This document shows, piece by piece, positions 28,612 through 36,927 of a stretch of DNA of 56,106 nt. How positions within the stretch are numbered: the stretch's first letter is position 1; each line of letters opens with the position of its first letter. Source of the stretch: Paenibacillus rubinfantis (GTDB lineage: Bacteria; Bacillota; Bacilli; Paenibacillales; Paenibacillaceae). The notes under the pieces are model-generated. The model was given only the letters and a program-made list of their open reading frames with translations, was not told where the DNA came from and made no database searches. The stretch covers positions 1-56,106 of the forward strand of contig NZ_LN909050.1 in the NCBI RefSeq assembly GCF_001486505.1. The letters are read 5' to 3'. The position numbers and the translations under genes are program-made.

Positions 28612-28790
28612 TTGTTGTATTACGTATAACATTTTTGACGCAATATCGCTTGTTTAGTTAGAAATGTTGTAGTTCATACAACTTTTTGGGGCCAATTGGA
28701 CTTTCTGCATGAGGAAATGTTGTAACTTTTACAACATTTTCGGCTTGAACTCCTGGGATCCAGTTCAATTGTTGCACAGAATACAACCTT
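28612..28790. repeat. Four-motif intergenic repeat, family C
   Basis: Four 19-bp imperfect palindromes of type TGTTGTA-N5-TACAAC at 28612-28630, 28664-28682, 28717-28735 and 28769-28787. Start-to-start distances are 52, 53 and 52 bp, about five DNA turns each. It fills the space between the convergent ATPase and ywhD genes. Confidence 0.88.
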
Positions 28791-28804
28791 TCACCCTACA
28801 ACCT

Positions 28805-28847
28805 AAAAAAGCGCCCCCTCCGGCATCAAACCAGAGCAGGGCGCTTC
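28805..28847 (-). terminator. Terminator after ywhD
   Basis: Minus-strand AGAAGCGCCCTGCTCTGG pairs with CCGGAGGGGGCGCTTTTTT; T run follows. Confidence 0.85.
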
Positions 28848-28870
28848 TCCTTTTGCAATCGTCTATTCGG

Positions 28871-29383
28871 TTACGCGTCCAGCGCCGACTTCAGCTCTTC
28901 CGGCGAGCGGTCCCACCACTCCGCGTTGGTCTCGATCAGCAGCCGTTTCAGGCTAGCCTTCTGATCCTCGCCTAAGCCCTCCAAGATCACTCTGCGCTTT
29001 AACGCATAATCCATTTTGTTTACATGGTCGGCGAGAATTTTCCAGCCGCGACGCGCCTCGGTGTCGATCCACATCTCGCAGGCCGTCATGCCGCCGTAAA
29101 ACTGCCCTTCCGGGTCGCGATCCACCGCCACCCAAACGATCCAGACCTGACGGCCGTTCGGGACATCCTCGCGGTTGGTCGAGAACTTAATACCCTTTTC
29201 TACCTTACTTTTGGCGTGCATCGCCCCAACGTCGATGTACGCCTCGTCGCCATCGATAATGACCGGGGACATGCTGTTCAAATCGATGGACCCTGCGCCA
29301 AAGCCTTTATGTTTGCTCTTTTCGTCGTTGCTGATAATATTGAGGGCAAAAATCTTTTTACCCGTTTTTGGTGTCTGATCCAT
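28871..29383 (-). CDS. ywhD: YwhD family protein
   Basis: 170 residues. Matches the family by GAGSIDLNSMSPVIIDGDEA, YIDVGAMHAKSKVEKGIKF, TNREDVPNGRQVWIVWVAVDRD and FYGGMTACEMWID. No signal peptide or membrane segment. Function unknown; found in spore-formers near pbpG and speE, as here. ATG at 29383 has GGAGGG 5 bp upstream; the longer reading to 29428 lacks one. Confidence 0.93.
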   Translation of the reverse strand: MDQTPKTGKKIFALNIISNDEKSKHKGFGAGSIDLNSMSPVIIDGDEAYIDVGAMHAKSKVEKGIKFSTNREDVPNGRQVWIVWVAVDRDPEGQFYGGMTACEMWIDTEARRGWKILADHVNKMDYALKRRVILEGLGEDQKASLKRLLIETNAEWWDRSPEELKSALDA

Positions 29384-29528
29384 AATTCCCTCCATTTTCC
29401 CGCGATCTTGCCACTGCATTCGTTTCATTCAGCCTTCTTTTTGAACTACCTCTCAATTTTAGCTAATAATCTTCCAATTGCAAACATATACATGCTGTAG
29501 ATGCTTGTCAACGGGAGGTATCCATTGT

Positions 29529-31529
29529 ATGACCCGACGTACTATTGTCTACAGCATATCCATCCTTGCCCTGTGCCTCACCCTCGGAACCGCCTGGCTG
29601 ACCCTGCGGGGAGGCGGGGATTCGCTGGCTTCGCTCGCCCCGGCCAAGGCAGGGCCCAAGGCGGTCCAAAAAACCGGACAAACCCCTGCGCCGCCGCCAG
29701 CGGAAAGCATTCAGCAGCCAACCGCTGAAGTGCTCAGCAATCGGGTCGCCGAATACCACATCGACGTGACACTGAACGAGAAGGACGGTACGTTAACCGG
29801 CTCGGAAACGCTGACCTGGACGCATCCCGGCAAAAAAACGATCAACGAAGTGTACTTGCATTTGTACCCCAATGCGTTTGCTTCCGAAGATACGACTTTT
29901 ATGAAGGAATCAGGCGGGAAGCTGCGGAACGACATCATGCCCAAAGACGGCTGGGGATCGATGGAGATCACCGAGCTGCGGACGACCGACGGTATCTCTC
30001 TGCTGCATCGGATTCAATACGTCCAGCCCGATGATGGCAATACGAAGGACAGAACCTTGGCTAAGGTGCGCTTGCCCGTGTCGGTCCAAGGCGGCGAGAG
30101 CTTGACGCTGCGAATGAAATTCACCGTAAAGCTGCCGAAAATCTTCGCCCGAATGGGCGTAGCCGACGATTTCGTTATGGCGGGGCAATGGTTCCCTAAA
30201 ATCAGCGTATACGAACCGGTTGGTACCCGGGGGCGAACGTCAGAGGGCTGGAACCTCCACCAGTATCACGGAAACTCGGAATTTTACTCCGACTTCGGAA
30301 TTTTCAGCGTAAGGGTCAACGTTCCCGAGTCGTACTCTGTGGCGGCCACCGGTTTTCAGACTAAAAAAGCAGTAGTGAAAGACGGACGAAAAATCATCCA
30401 ATACTACGCCGACGATGTTCACGATTTCGCTTGGTCCGCCTCGCCGAACTTCATCTATGCGGAAGAACCGTTCTCCTCTGCGGAGGTCCCGGGGGTGCGC
30501 ATCAAGCTATATCTCGATCCCGCCCACAAGGATCTGAAGGAACGTTACTTCTACGCCGCCAAGGTGGCGCTGGCAAACTACAGCAAATGGTACGGCCGCT
30601 ACCCGTATTCCACGCTGTCGGTTGTTGTCCCGCCGGCCAGCGGCAACGGAGCGGGGGGGATGGAGTATCCGACCCTCGTGACGGCATTCGGAGCGACCAG
30701 CGACTCGCCCGGTTATGACGAACTGGAGCGGACGGTCATTCATGAAATCGCCCACCAGTTTTTCTATGGAATGGTCGCCAACAATGAATTTGAGGAAGCT
30801 TGGCTGGACGAGGCCTTTGCCTCCTATGCCGAGGATAAGCTGATGGAACAGGAATTCGGGATCGCCCCGAACCTGCCGATTCAATCCGCTTTGATTACAT
30901 CTCCCGCCTCCCTGACCCAATACGCCTGGAAATACGGCTCCGGGGACGGGTACGCTAAAAACGCGTATTACCGCGGGAAGCTGATCCTGCTCGATATCGA
31001 GCGGCAGGTCGGCGCCAAAACGATGAAGCGGATTCTGAGCACTTACAGCCATAAATACCGATTTAAGCACCCGACGACCGCCGACTTCCAACGGATCGTG
31101 GAGCAAGTGACCGGCCGGAGTTGGAAGGCTTATTTTCAGCAATATGTATATGACGGGAAAATGGCTGATTTTGCAGTAGACCGTATTCAAATCACACCCG
31201 TTGGATCAGAGGATAACCGCCAGTACGAATCAAGCGTAGTCTTCTCCCGAAAAGGCGCAACGCATCCAAAGGTTCCGCTGCTGTTTACCTTCACCGATGG
31301 ACATACCGTGCGTAAGCAATGGAACGGCGAGGACAGCCGAATCGAAATCAAGCTGCAGTATAAGGCTCCATTAGCTTGGGTCCAAATTGACCCCGACTAC
31401 ACCTTGACGGTCGAGAATATGCACATCAACAACTATCTGAAGGCGGAAATCCCGGAAACCACGTTATCCCGCTCCAACATGAGCGTAACCAAATTGCTTG
31501 AAGCGATCCTCGGGGCGTTCTTATGGTAG
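29529..31529 (+). CDS. Membrane-anchored M1-family metallopeptidase
   Basis: 666 residues. N-terminal signal/anchor (about 8-26), a Pro/Ala-rich linker, an aminopeptidase N-type beta domain (YHIDVTLNEKDGTLTGSETLTW), the GAMEN-like GGMEYPT, and the zinc site H405-E-x2-H409 with E428 in WLDEAF (HExxH-18x-E). C-terminal helical and beta domains follow. An exported zinc aminopeptidase; substrates unknown. Start MTRRTIVYSI at 29529 has GGAGG 10 bp upstream. Divergent from ywhD. Confidence 0.95.
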   Translation: MTRRTIVYSISILALCLTLGTAWLTLRGGGDSLASLAPAKAGPKAVQKTGQTPAPPPAESIQQPTAEVLSNRVAEYHIDVTLNEKDGTLTGSETLTWTHPGKKTINEVYLHLYPNAFASEDTTFMKESGGKLRNDIMPKDGWGSMEITELRTTDGISLLHRIQYVQPDDGNTKDRTLAKVRLPVSVQGGESLTLRMKFTVKLPKIFARMGVADDFVMAGQWFPKISVYEPVGTRGRTSEGWNLHQYHGNSEFYSDFGIFSVRVNVPESYSVAATGFQTKKAVVKDGRKIIQYYADDVHDFAWSASPNFIYAEEPFSSAEVPGVRIKLYLDPAHKDLKERYFYAAKVALANYSKWYGRYPYSTLSVVVPPASGNGAGGMEYPTLVTAFGATSDSPGYDELERTVIHEIAHQFFYGMVANNEFEEAWLDEAFASYAEDKLMEQEFGIAPNLPIQSALITSPASLTQYAWKYGSGDGYAKNAYYRGKLILLDIERQVGAKTMKRILSTYSHKYRFKHPTTADFQRIVEQVTGRSWKAYFQQYVYDGKMADFAVDRIQITPVGSEDNRQYESSVVFSRKGATHPKVPLLFTFTDGHTVRKQWNGEDSRIEIKLQYKAPLAWVQIDPDYTLTVENMHINNYLKAEIPETTLSRSNMSVTKLLEAILGAFLW

Positions 31530-31582
31530 GCCGGCCCGTTGCGTTCTAACTTTGTTAATCCACCTCTAAAGGAGGGAAAAAA

Positions 31583-32413
31583 ATGAGTTTCGTTCGTTTA
31601 GGGTGGACCACCCTGAAAAGCCAATTTCCCTCGGTCATCATCTTGTTCCTATACCAGCTTCTATGGGGATTGTTCCTGTACCGCTTAGTCGACTCGGCTG
31701 TGACAGCGTTGCTGCAAAGATATCCCGACCCGCCGCCCACTGCGCTGTCGCGAATTCTGTTCCTGCTGGAGGGACAGATCAATGTGTGGAACAATCCGGA
31801 TGTCCGGTTGTATGGCTGGCTGCTGGCGGGGATGGTGGTGCTGCGATTGTTCCTGACCCCCTTGATTCAGGCCGGGATTCTCTACGGCTTCGCACCGGCC
31901 GACAGTCGAAGCCCGGGCTTCCCGCTATTCCGGGGAATGAAGGAGTTCGGCAAGCCGGTGATCCTATTTTATGCGCTGGAACTTCTATTGACGTTGCTGC
32001 CCGCCTTCTGGATTGTGCCACGGCTGCTCTCGCTCTGGCCCGCACTCGCAGGGGTAGATACCCCCGTTACGACGTGGTTGGTCGGGCTTGGATGGATCCT
32101 AGGCTGGTTTATCTATGGCTGGTTGATTCGGCAGTGCCTGCTCTTTGCCCAGTTTGGCTATTTGTTTAAGGCCGGTATCTGGAACTCCCTGCTGCTTTGT
32201 TTCCGGAGTCTCCTGCAGGCCATCGGCATTTCGGCGATTCTCGGGGCTTTTGGACTCCTCCTCTTCTTCTTGTTTGGGACGGTCTCCTGGGTTTGGACCG
32301 GCATGCTGGCCCTCATTTTACAGCAAACCTATCCCCTTTTTCGCAGCGCGTTTAAGGTTTGGAAGGTCGCCTCTCAATTTCACCTTTGGCAGACAAAGGC
32401 ACAAAAAAGTTAA
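31583..32413 (+). CDS. Polytopic membrane protein of unknown function
   Basis: 276 residues with about five to six hydrophobic helices (16-40, 77-100, 122-140, 155-180, 205-232, 236-256) and short basic loops. No family motif recognised. AAAGGAGG precedes the ATG. It starts 53 bp after the M1 peptidase and may be cotranscribed with it. Confidence 0.85.
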   Translation: MSFVRLGWTTLKSQFPSVIILFLYQLLWGLFLYRLVDSAVTALLQRYPDPPPTALSRILFLLEGQINVWNNPDVRLYGWLLAGMVVLRLFLTPLIQAGILYGFAPADSRSPGFPLFRGMKEFGKPVILFYALELLLTLLPAFWIVPRLLSLWPALAGVDTPVTTWLVGLGWILGWFIYGWLIRQCLLFAQFGYLFKAGIWNSLLLCFRSLLQAIGISAILGAFGLLLFFLFGTVSWVWTGMLALILQQTYPLFRSAFKVWKVASQFHLWQTKAQKS

Positions 32414-32446
32414 AATTTTTTTACCCCCGATAAACCCCAGAAAAAT

Positions 32447-32477
32447 CAAGGCCTTCACCGATTCGGTGAAGGCCTTG
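32447..32477 (+). terminator. Terminator-like hairpin after the membrane protein gene
   Basis: Perfect palindrome CAAGGCCTTCACCG-AT-CGGTGAAGGCCTTG, directly before the next promoter. No strong T run on the plus strand; a T-rich stretch flanks it on the other side. Confidence 0.6.
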
Positions 32478-32513
32478 AGCCCTATTTCCCCTCTTAATCT
32501 TGTGAATTAACCA

Positions 32514-32543
32514 TTGCCAAAAGATACCTGACTTTGCTACAAT
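32514..32543 (+). promoter_or_regulatory. Promoter of the first NlpC/P60 gene
   Basis: TTGCCA (32514-32519), 18-bp spacer, TACAAT (32538-32543). The following 45 bp (GCAACG ... GTAACA ... TTTGTAATTA) are also found after the second NlpC promoter, showing that promoter, leader and gene were duplicated together. Confidence 0.65.
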
Positions 32544-32639
32544 AACAGCAACGCAATTTCAGTAACAGTTTTGTAATTATTTTTGTCATCTTTGGCAGGA
32601 GAATGACGCCGGATGTCGAATATGTAAATTCAGGTGTGA

Positions 32640-32767
32640 AATCAAAGCCGAATTCCCTTCGCCAGGGAAACGGGGGAACCACTTTGGGTGAATTGATCTC
32701 GCTTTAGAGGGATCATAGGGAACCTTCAACCGAATCCTTAAGCTAACCTCGTAGGCATTGGAAGGAG
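32640..32767 (+). promoter_or_regulatory. c-di-AMP riboswitch (ydaO/yuaA type)
   Basis: Contains the conserved blocks GCCGAATTC, GGGAAACGGGGGAACCA, GGGTGAATTGATC, ATAGGGAACCTTC, ACCGAATCC and AGCTAACCTCGTAGGC in order, with a short variable stem GATCTCGCTTTAGAGGGATC. This aptamer class binds c-di-AMP and commonly turns off cell-wall hydrolase and osmolyte genes. The 3' end runs into the SD (GGAAGGAG) of the NlpC/P60 gene with no terminator after it, so control at the ribosome binding site is likely (inference). Confidence 0.95.
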
Positions 32768-32776
32768 CATAACTTC

Positions 32777-33268
32777 TTGAAAAAGCGTTTGATGGTAGCA
32801 GCAGTAAGTTTTGCCTTGCTTTTCACCATTGGAACTGGTAGCGTTTTCGCCGATTCCAAACTGGACACCGTAATCGACGGCGCGCTTGGAAGCGACTACG
32901 TTTCCGGCGGAACCACCACAGCCGGCTTCGATTGTTCCGGATTTACCATGTATGTCTTCTCTAAGATCGGCATCAAGCTGCCGCACCAATCCGGCTCTCA
33001 GTACAAAATGGGAACCGCGGTTGAGAAGAGCGAATTGATCGCCGGCGATCTGGTCTTCTTCAATACTTCCGGTAAAGGCGTTTCTCATGTCGGCATCTAC
33101 GTCGGCGACGGCAAATTTGCTCATGCCTCCTCTTCCAAAGGCGTAGTCATCAGCAAATTAAGCGAGAAGTATTACGTCGAGCGTTACGTTGGAGCCAAAC
33201 GGATCATGAGCACCGACAAGTATGAAGATGTAACCGGTGAAATTGCTGAACACGATGATGTTCAATAA
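32777..33268 (+). CDS. Secreted NlpC/P60 endopeptidase, first copy
   Basis: 163 residues. Signal peptide (1-25, FADSK), then one NlpC/P60 domain with catalytic Cys53 (FDCSGFT), His104 (SHVGIYVG) and third polar residue His116 (HASSSKG). Such enzymes cut the gamma-D-Glu-diamino acid bond in peptidoglycan stems. No separate cell-wall-binding domain. Start is TTG, 9 bp after AAGGAG. It has a paralogue at 34125-34616. Confidence 0.95.
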   Translation: MKKRLMVAAVSFALLFTIGTGSVFADSKLDTVIDGALGSDYVSGGTTTAGFDCSGFTMYVFSKIGIKLPHQSGSQYKMGTAVEKSELIAGDLVFFNTSGKGVSHVGIYVGDGKFAHASSSKGVVISKLSEKYYVERYVGAKRIMSTDKYEDVTGEIAEHDDVQ

Positions 33269-33279
33269 GAACCGCCACG

Positions 33280-33322
33280 AACCCGTGGGGATGTTGATAA
33301 CAACGTCTCTGCGGGTTTTTTC
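33280..33322 (+). terminator. Terminator after first NlpC/P60 gene
   Basis: AACCCGTGGGGATGTT pairs with AACGTCTCTGCGGGTT and is followed by TTTTTCTT. Confidence 0.85.
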
Positions 33323-33408
33323 TTATCCCAAGCCCCGGCCCCTTAGGAACCATTACCCACGATAGCCTTCGTCAAAACAGGCCAAAAGAAGCCTTTTTCC
33401 CTACAAAC

Positions 33409-33437
33409 TTGTCAACTCTGGACGCCTTTGGTAAAAT
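33409..33437 (+). promoter_or_regulatory. Promoter of the second NlpC/P60 gene
   Basis: TTGTCA (33409-33414), 17-bp spacer, TAAAAT (33432-33437), followed by the same GCAACG/GTAACA/TTTGTAATTA block as the first locus. Confidence 0.7.
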
Positions 33438-33511
33438 GAGCAACGTAAATGGTAACAACTTTGTAATTAATGTTGTAACTGTTCCTGCGCAACATCTTGG
33501 GTGCACACTAC

Positions 33512-34115
33512 AATGAAATTGCCGAATTCCCAGCACCCGGGAAACGGGGGACCCACCATAGGGTGAATTGATCCCGCTATAAGAATCTAGGTTCAAAAGT
33601 CAGGCCCGGCTGAGTTCAAGATTCGATGTCGAGCTACCTACATCTCCGGCTTCGTGATCCAAGGATGACTTTTTAACCTACCTCTTCAATCAAGGTAAAA
33701 AGTTAGGTTTGGCGCACCGGGAAGGTTGGATGAAGCTCAGGGACTGAGCAGCGCAGCGTAGCTGGAGGCTACGTGAGCAGCGGAAGGCCCGGCTGAATTC
33801 AAGATTCGATGTCGAGCTACCTACATCTCCGGCTTCGTGATCCAAGGATGACTTTTTAACCTACCTCTTCAATCAAGGTTAAAAAGTTAGGTTTGGCGCA
33901 CCGAGAAGGTTGGATGAAGCTCAGGGACTGAGCAGCGCAGCGTAGCTGGAGGCTACGTGAGCAGCGGAAGGCCCGGCTGAATTCAAGATTCGATGTCGAG
34001 TTGCCTACTTTCCCGGCTTCGTGATCCAAAGATGACTTTTTAACCTACCTCTATAGCAGATCATAGGGAACCTTCAACCGAATCCATAAGCTAACCTCGT
34101 AGGCCTTGGAAGGAG
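33512..34115 (+). promoter_or_regulatory. c-di-AMP riboswitch split by a repeat insertion
   Basis: The 5' half (33512-33581: GCCGAATTC, GGGAAACGGGGGACCCA, GGGTGAATTGATC) and the 3' half (34056-34115: ATCATAGGGAACCTTC, ACCGAATCC, AGCTAACCTCGTAGGC, GGAAGGAG) match the intact aptamer at 32640-32767. They are separated by a 469-bp repeat element. Removing it and one CTATA gives GATCCCGCTATAGCAGATC, aligned with the variable stem of the first copy. Whether the RNA still folds with so large a loop is unknown. Confidence 0.9.
33582..34050. mobile_element. MITE-like repeat inserted in the riboswitch
   Basis: 469 bp, flanked by CTATA at 33577-33581 and 34051-34055 (target duplication). Ends are imperfect inverted repeats: AGGTTCAAAAGTCA near the left end, TGACTTTTTAACCT near the right. 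Inside are two full units of 183-184 bp (starting 33603 and 33786) and a partial third (33970). It encodes no transposase. Related units in reverse orientation occur at 47028-47337. Confidence 0.85.
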
Positions 34116-34124
34116 TATGACATC

Positions 34125-34616
34125 TTGAGAAAGACTTTGACAGCAGCGGTAACGAGTTTAGCCCTTCTGTTCACCTTGGGAGCAGGGAGCGCCTTTGCCG
34201 ACGCGAAGGTTGAGGAATCAACGCCGCTAGCCAGCATCGTGGATTCCGTGTACGGAACGCCTTACAAATTTGGAGGCACCACGACGTCGGGATTTGATTG
34301 CTCCGGGTTTACCCGGTACGTGTTCAGCCAAATGGGCATCAAGCTTGCACGCGTGTCGGCCGCCCAGTATAAGCAAGGAACGCCGGTAGCGAAGAGCCAA
34401 CTTCAGGAAGGAGATCTCGTCTTCTTCAAAACCACCGGGGCCGGCAAGGTCTCGCATGTCGGCATTTATGTTGGCGACGGCGAATTTGCCCACGCGTCCT
34501 CATCCAAGGGCATCCGCGTAGACAAGCTAAGCAATAGTTATTACCAGAACCGCTACGTTGGTGCGAAGCGAGTTCTCAGCAAATACGGGTATTCCGTCTA
34601 CGCTGCGGAATCTTGA
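34125..34616 (+). CDS. Secreted NlpC/P60 endopeptidase, second copy
   Basis: 163 residues. Signal peptide (1-26), NlpC/P60 domain with Cys59 (FDCSGFT), His111 (SHVGIYVG) and His123 (HASSSKG). Overall about two-thirds identical by eye to the copy at 32777. Start is TTG, 9 bp after AAGGAG; an ATG inside the same SD region is out of frame and stops at once. Its riboswitch is interrupted, so its control may differ from that of its twin. Confidence 0.95.
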   Translation: MRKTLTAAVTSLALLFTLGAGSAFADAKVEESTPLASIVDSVYGTPYKFGGTTTSGFDCSGFTRYVFSQMGIKLARVSAAQYKQGTPVAKSQLQEGDLVFFKTTGAGKVSHVGIYVGDGEFAHASSSKGIRVDKLSNSYYQNRYVGAKRVLSKYGYSVYAAES

Positions 34617-34650
34617 TCTGATCGGGTTTCATCAAGTTCATCATCTCTCG

Positions 34651-34697
34651 CCGCAAGCTTCGTTTCCGACTCGGAACAGCTTGCGGTCTTTTTTTTC
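34651..34697 (+). terminator. Terminator after second NlpC/P60 gene
   Basis: CCGCAAGC ... GCTTGCGG stem followed by a run of eight T residues. Confidence 0.9.
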
Positions 34698-34878
34698 GCA
34701 GCCTTATTTATATAACGTGACATCCGGCAAAAAGGTTACCGGAAAGTTGGAAATCCCATTGAAAATCCATAAACTTCCTCCCATAGGCAAAGGCCTTTAC
34801 AAGCTGCGTAAATCCGGCTATTGTGAGGGTAATAGAAGAAACCCCGACGGATTTACCTCTAACCAAAGGAGGGGCAAT

Positions 34879-35376
34879 ATGGATCAAGCGATGTCTACGT
34901 TTCGGATCGTGCCGATGGAAGAAGCGCATGGCGCGGAAATTTGCACCTGGCGTTACGATTCCCCCTATGATATCTACAGCTGGCTGCCCTGGGATCAAAT
35001 GAAAGCGCTCGATGTGGAGTTTGGGAACCCGGCGATCCGGGCTGAGCAATACGTCTGTGTGTTGAATGAAGCCGGCGACTTGGCTGGTTTTGCCCAGTAC
35101 TTCCCGATGGAGGGGGTGACCCGGCTCGGCATCGGCATGAAGCCTGAACTTTGCGGTCACGGTCTGGGTAAGTTGTTCGTAAGAACCATCGTAGAAGAAG
35201 CTCTGCGCCGCAAACCGACGAACCAGATCGATCTTGAAGTGTTGACGTGGAACACTCGAGCGATCCGGGCCTATCAGAACGCCGGATTCACAATAACCGA
35301 CCTGTACGAAAAAATGACACCCGGTGGGGTGTCCAAACCGTTTTACTGCATGGTCTATAAGGGGCTGCCCGAATAA
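34879..35376 (+). CDS. GNAT family N-acetyltransferase
   Basis: 165 residues. Acetyl-CoA binding motif A is seen as LGIGMKPELCGHGLGKLFVR (variant of R/Q-x2-G-x-G/A), followed by the beta-strand IDLEVLTWNTRAIRAYQNAGF typical of RimI-like acetyltransferases. N-terminal motif WRYDSPYDIYSWLP. Substrate unknown. Start at 34879 has GGAGGGG 6 bp upstream; a much longer in-frame reading would run back through the terminator and overlap the NlpC gene, so it is rejected. Confidence 0.92.
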   Translation: MDQAMSTFRIVPMEEAHGAEICTWRYDSPYDIYSWLPWDQMKALDVEFGNPAIRAEQYVCVLNEAGDLAGFAQYFPMEGVTRLGIGMKPELCGHGLGKLFVRTIVEEALRRKPTNQIDLEVLTWNTRAIRAYQNAGFTITDLYEKMTPGGVSKPFYCMVYKGLPE

Positions 35377-35538
35377 GGGCGGCTCTTTTTACACCTCGTT
35401 TCGTATAGCGATATGATTTTAAGCACATATTTTAATCAATATGACTTATTTTCGTTCCTAATTTTGACACAAAGACTATGATCGGACAGCGTGTTCCGTT
35501 ATAATGTATAGGTAGCATACATAGGAGGGGCGATTGGA

Positions 35539-35898
35539 ATGCAAAAGTGGATCATGAGCGGTTTGTTCGTTATCGCAGGCGCTTTGGCCCTTGTACTGAT
35601 GTTTACCTTGCCTAGCCGGGAGCAGGCCGAGCAAGAGGCCAAGCCGCAATTGCCTGAAATTACGATGAATGCGGAACAAGCGGAAGTTACCGTTAAAGCG
35701 AACTGTATCAGCTGTCACGGCGACCAACTGCAAGGGGGAGCCGGCCCGAATCTGCAGAAGATCGGTTCAGAATTGTCCGCTGATCAACTCTACTCGATCA
35801 TTACCAAAGGAAAAGGCGGCATGATGCCTTCGTTCAAGGATCGCTTGAAGGAAGATGAAATCGCCAACGTCGCCATGTGGCTTGCAGAGAAAAAATAA
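35539..35898 (+). CDS. Membrane-anchored cytochrome c (c-551 type)
   Basis: 119 residues. N-terminal membrane anchor (5-23), an acidic linker, and one small class I cytochrome domain with the haem site C56-x2-C59-H60 and a distal Met in GGMMPSF (about 95). Similar layout to CccB/c-550 of Gram-positives, which carry electrons to cytochrome oxidase on the outer face of the membrane. AGGAGGGG precedes the ATG. Single-gene unit ended by a strong hairpin. Confidence 0.93.
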   Translation: MQKWIMSGLFVIAGALALVLMFTLPSREQAEQEAKPQLPEITMNAEQAEVTVKANCISCHGDQLQGGAGPNLQKIGSELSADQLYSIITKGKGGMMPSFKDRLKEDEIANVAMWLAEKK

Positions 35899-35913
35899 CG
35901 GCATACGAAAAGC

Positions 35914-35955
35914 ACGCCCGCCGGGAATAAATATTCCCGGCGGGCGTTATTTTTC
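35914..35955. terminator. Bidirectional terminator, cytochrome c / pterin dehydratase
   Basis: Near-perfect ACGCCCGCCGGGAATA ... TATTCCCGGCGGGCGT stem followed by TATTTTTC on the plus strand; lies between convergent genes. Confidence 0.88.
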
Positions 35956-35972
35956 ATACTTATCAAATACGG

Positions 35973-36272
35973 TTAGTCTCCCGAGCGCATCTTCTCGAAA
36001 GCCTCGTTATATTGCTGCGCCTCTTTGATGTCGACGGCCGTAATGCCGCCTTCCTCCCACGAGGTCAAACGGAGCGTTACCGTTTTATAGTCAATGGTGA
36101 TGAACGGATGATGGTTAAACGCCTCCGAGATCGCCGCGACCTCATCGACAAACGCGATCCCCTTCATAAAGTTGGAGAACGTGTATTTGCGGAAAATCCA
36201 TCGTCCTTCCTCAAGCTCCCAACCTTCCAGCTTTTCCAAATGCGCTTCTACTTCTTGCGGTGTAAACGGCAT
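35973..36272 (-). CDS. Pterin-4a-carbinolamine dehydratase-like protein
   Basis: 99 residues, the usual length. Has the family signature FNHHPFITIDYKTVTLRLT with the catalytic pair H54-H55 and downstream GGIT-AVD (D81). The third histidine of the classical THxxGG(I/L)T motif is replaced: the sequence reads TSWEEGGIT. Enzymes of this family dehydrate 4a-hydroxytetrahydropterin; a reduced or altered activity is possible. No aromatic amino acid hydroxylase is seen nearby. GGGGAGGAAG precedes the ATG. Confidence 0.9.
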   Translation of the reverse strand: MPFTPQEVEAHLEKLEGWELEEGRWIFRKYTFSNFMKGIAFVDEVAAISEAFNHHPFITIDYKTVTLRLTSWEEGGITAVDIKEAQQYNEAFEKMRSGD

Positions 36273-36443
36273 TCTTCTTCCTCCCCGTTCTCTTCAAGAA
36301 CTCCTGTATATGTAAGCATCCTCGTCACGCACCAGGATCTGAAGTTGATTTGTCCTAGCCCCGTCTCCATTTATTGTATTCTCCAATCCGTGCCTTCATG
36401 CGTACTGGCCGTTCCCGGTCCAAGCCCCAGATAGAGCCTAGGG

Positions 36444-36737
36444 TCATATCAAGGATACGGACGTCAGTTCTGCATCTCCTATCAGGAAATTGATACGATG
36501 GCCCTCAGGATCATAGATCACAATCGCACTGCCCACCTCGATCATCGGTTCCGTCCCTAGCCCAAAGAACAAATCCTCCGCCAGGGCTTCCAGCACTTCA
36601 TTCCGATCCGCGTCGGATAATCCTTCCCATTCCGAAGGCTCCATTTCGAAGAAAAGATAACTATCTTGAATCCGGCCAACCGCTTGTGTCAAATCAGCCA
36701 AAATAAATTCATAATCTCTGCCGTGCTTCACGCCCAC
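36444..36737 (-). CDS. Hypothetical small acidic protein
   Basis: 97 residues, acidic, mixed alpha/beta (DYEFILADLTQAVGRIQ, YLFFEMEPSEWEGL, GSAIVIYDPEGHRINFLIG), no signal peptide or membrane segment. I recognise no family. The GTG at 36737 is chosen because GGGAGG lies 8 bp before it; an ATG ten codons upstream has no ribosome binding site and would put this SD inside the gene. A TATAAT at about 36784-36789 on the minus strand could be its -10. Confidence 0.75.
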   Translation of the reverse strand: MGVKHGRDYEFILADLTQAVGRIQDSYLFFEMEPSEWEGLSDADRNEVLEALAEDLFFGLGTEPMIEVGSAIVIYDPEGHRINFLIGDAELTSVSLI

Positions 36738-36804
36738 TGCGATATCCTCCCTTTCGGCCTTCTGCATTTCAGGCCGTATTCTTATTATACCGGAAAAAAC
36801 ACCT

Positions 36805-36831
36805 TAAAAAAAAAGGGAATTCTGTCGATAA
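36805..36831 (+). promoter_or_regulatory. SigD-type (flagellar) promoter of motAB
   Basis: TAAA (36805-36808), exactly 15 bp, then GTCGATAA (36824-36831), one mismatch from the sigmaD consensus TAAA-N15-GCCGATAA. About 95 bp upstream of motA; a hairpin CCCTTTCCGCA/TGCGGGAAGGG lies in the leader. Confidence 0.75.
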
Positions 36832-36927
36832 AATAGATAATCGTTTCAAACGGTGCAGGCGCGCCCCTTTCCGCAAGGATGCGGGAAGGGTAGGTAGGTT
36901 CAATTTCTCTCAAGGACGAGGTGTACA

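Noticed and set aside
34558..34878. N-terminal extension of the acetyltransferase
   Set aside because: It would overlap the NlpC gene, run through a strong terminator, and ignore the GGAGGGG at 34868-34874.
35460..35510. TTGACA and TATAAT upstream of cytochrome c as a promoter
   Set aside because: Both boxes are near consensus but 30 bp apart, too far for one SigA promoter; no alternative -35 fits well.
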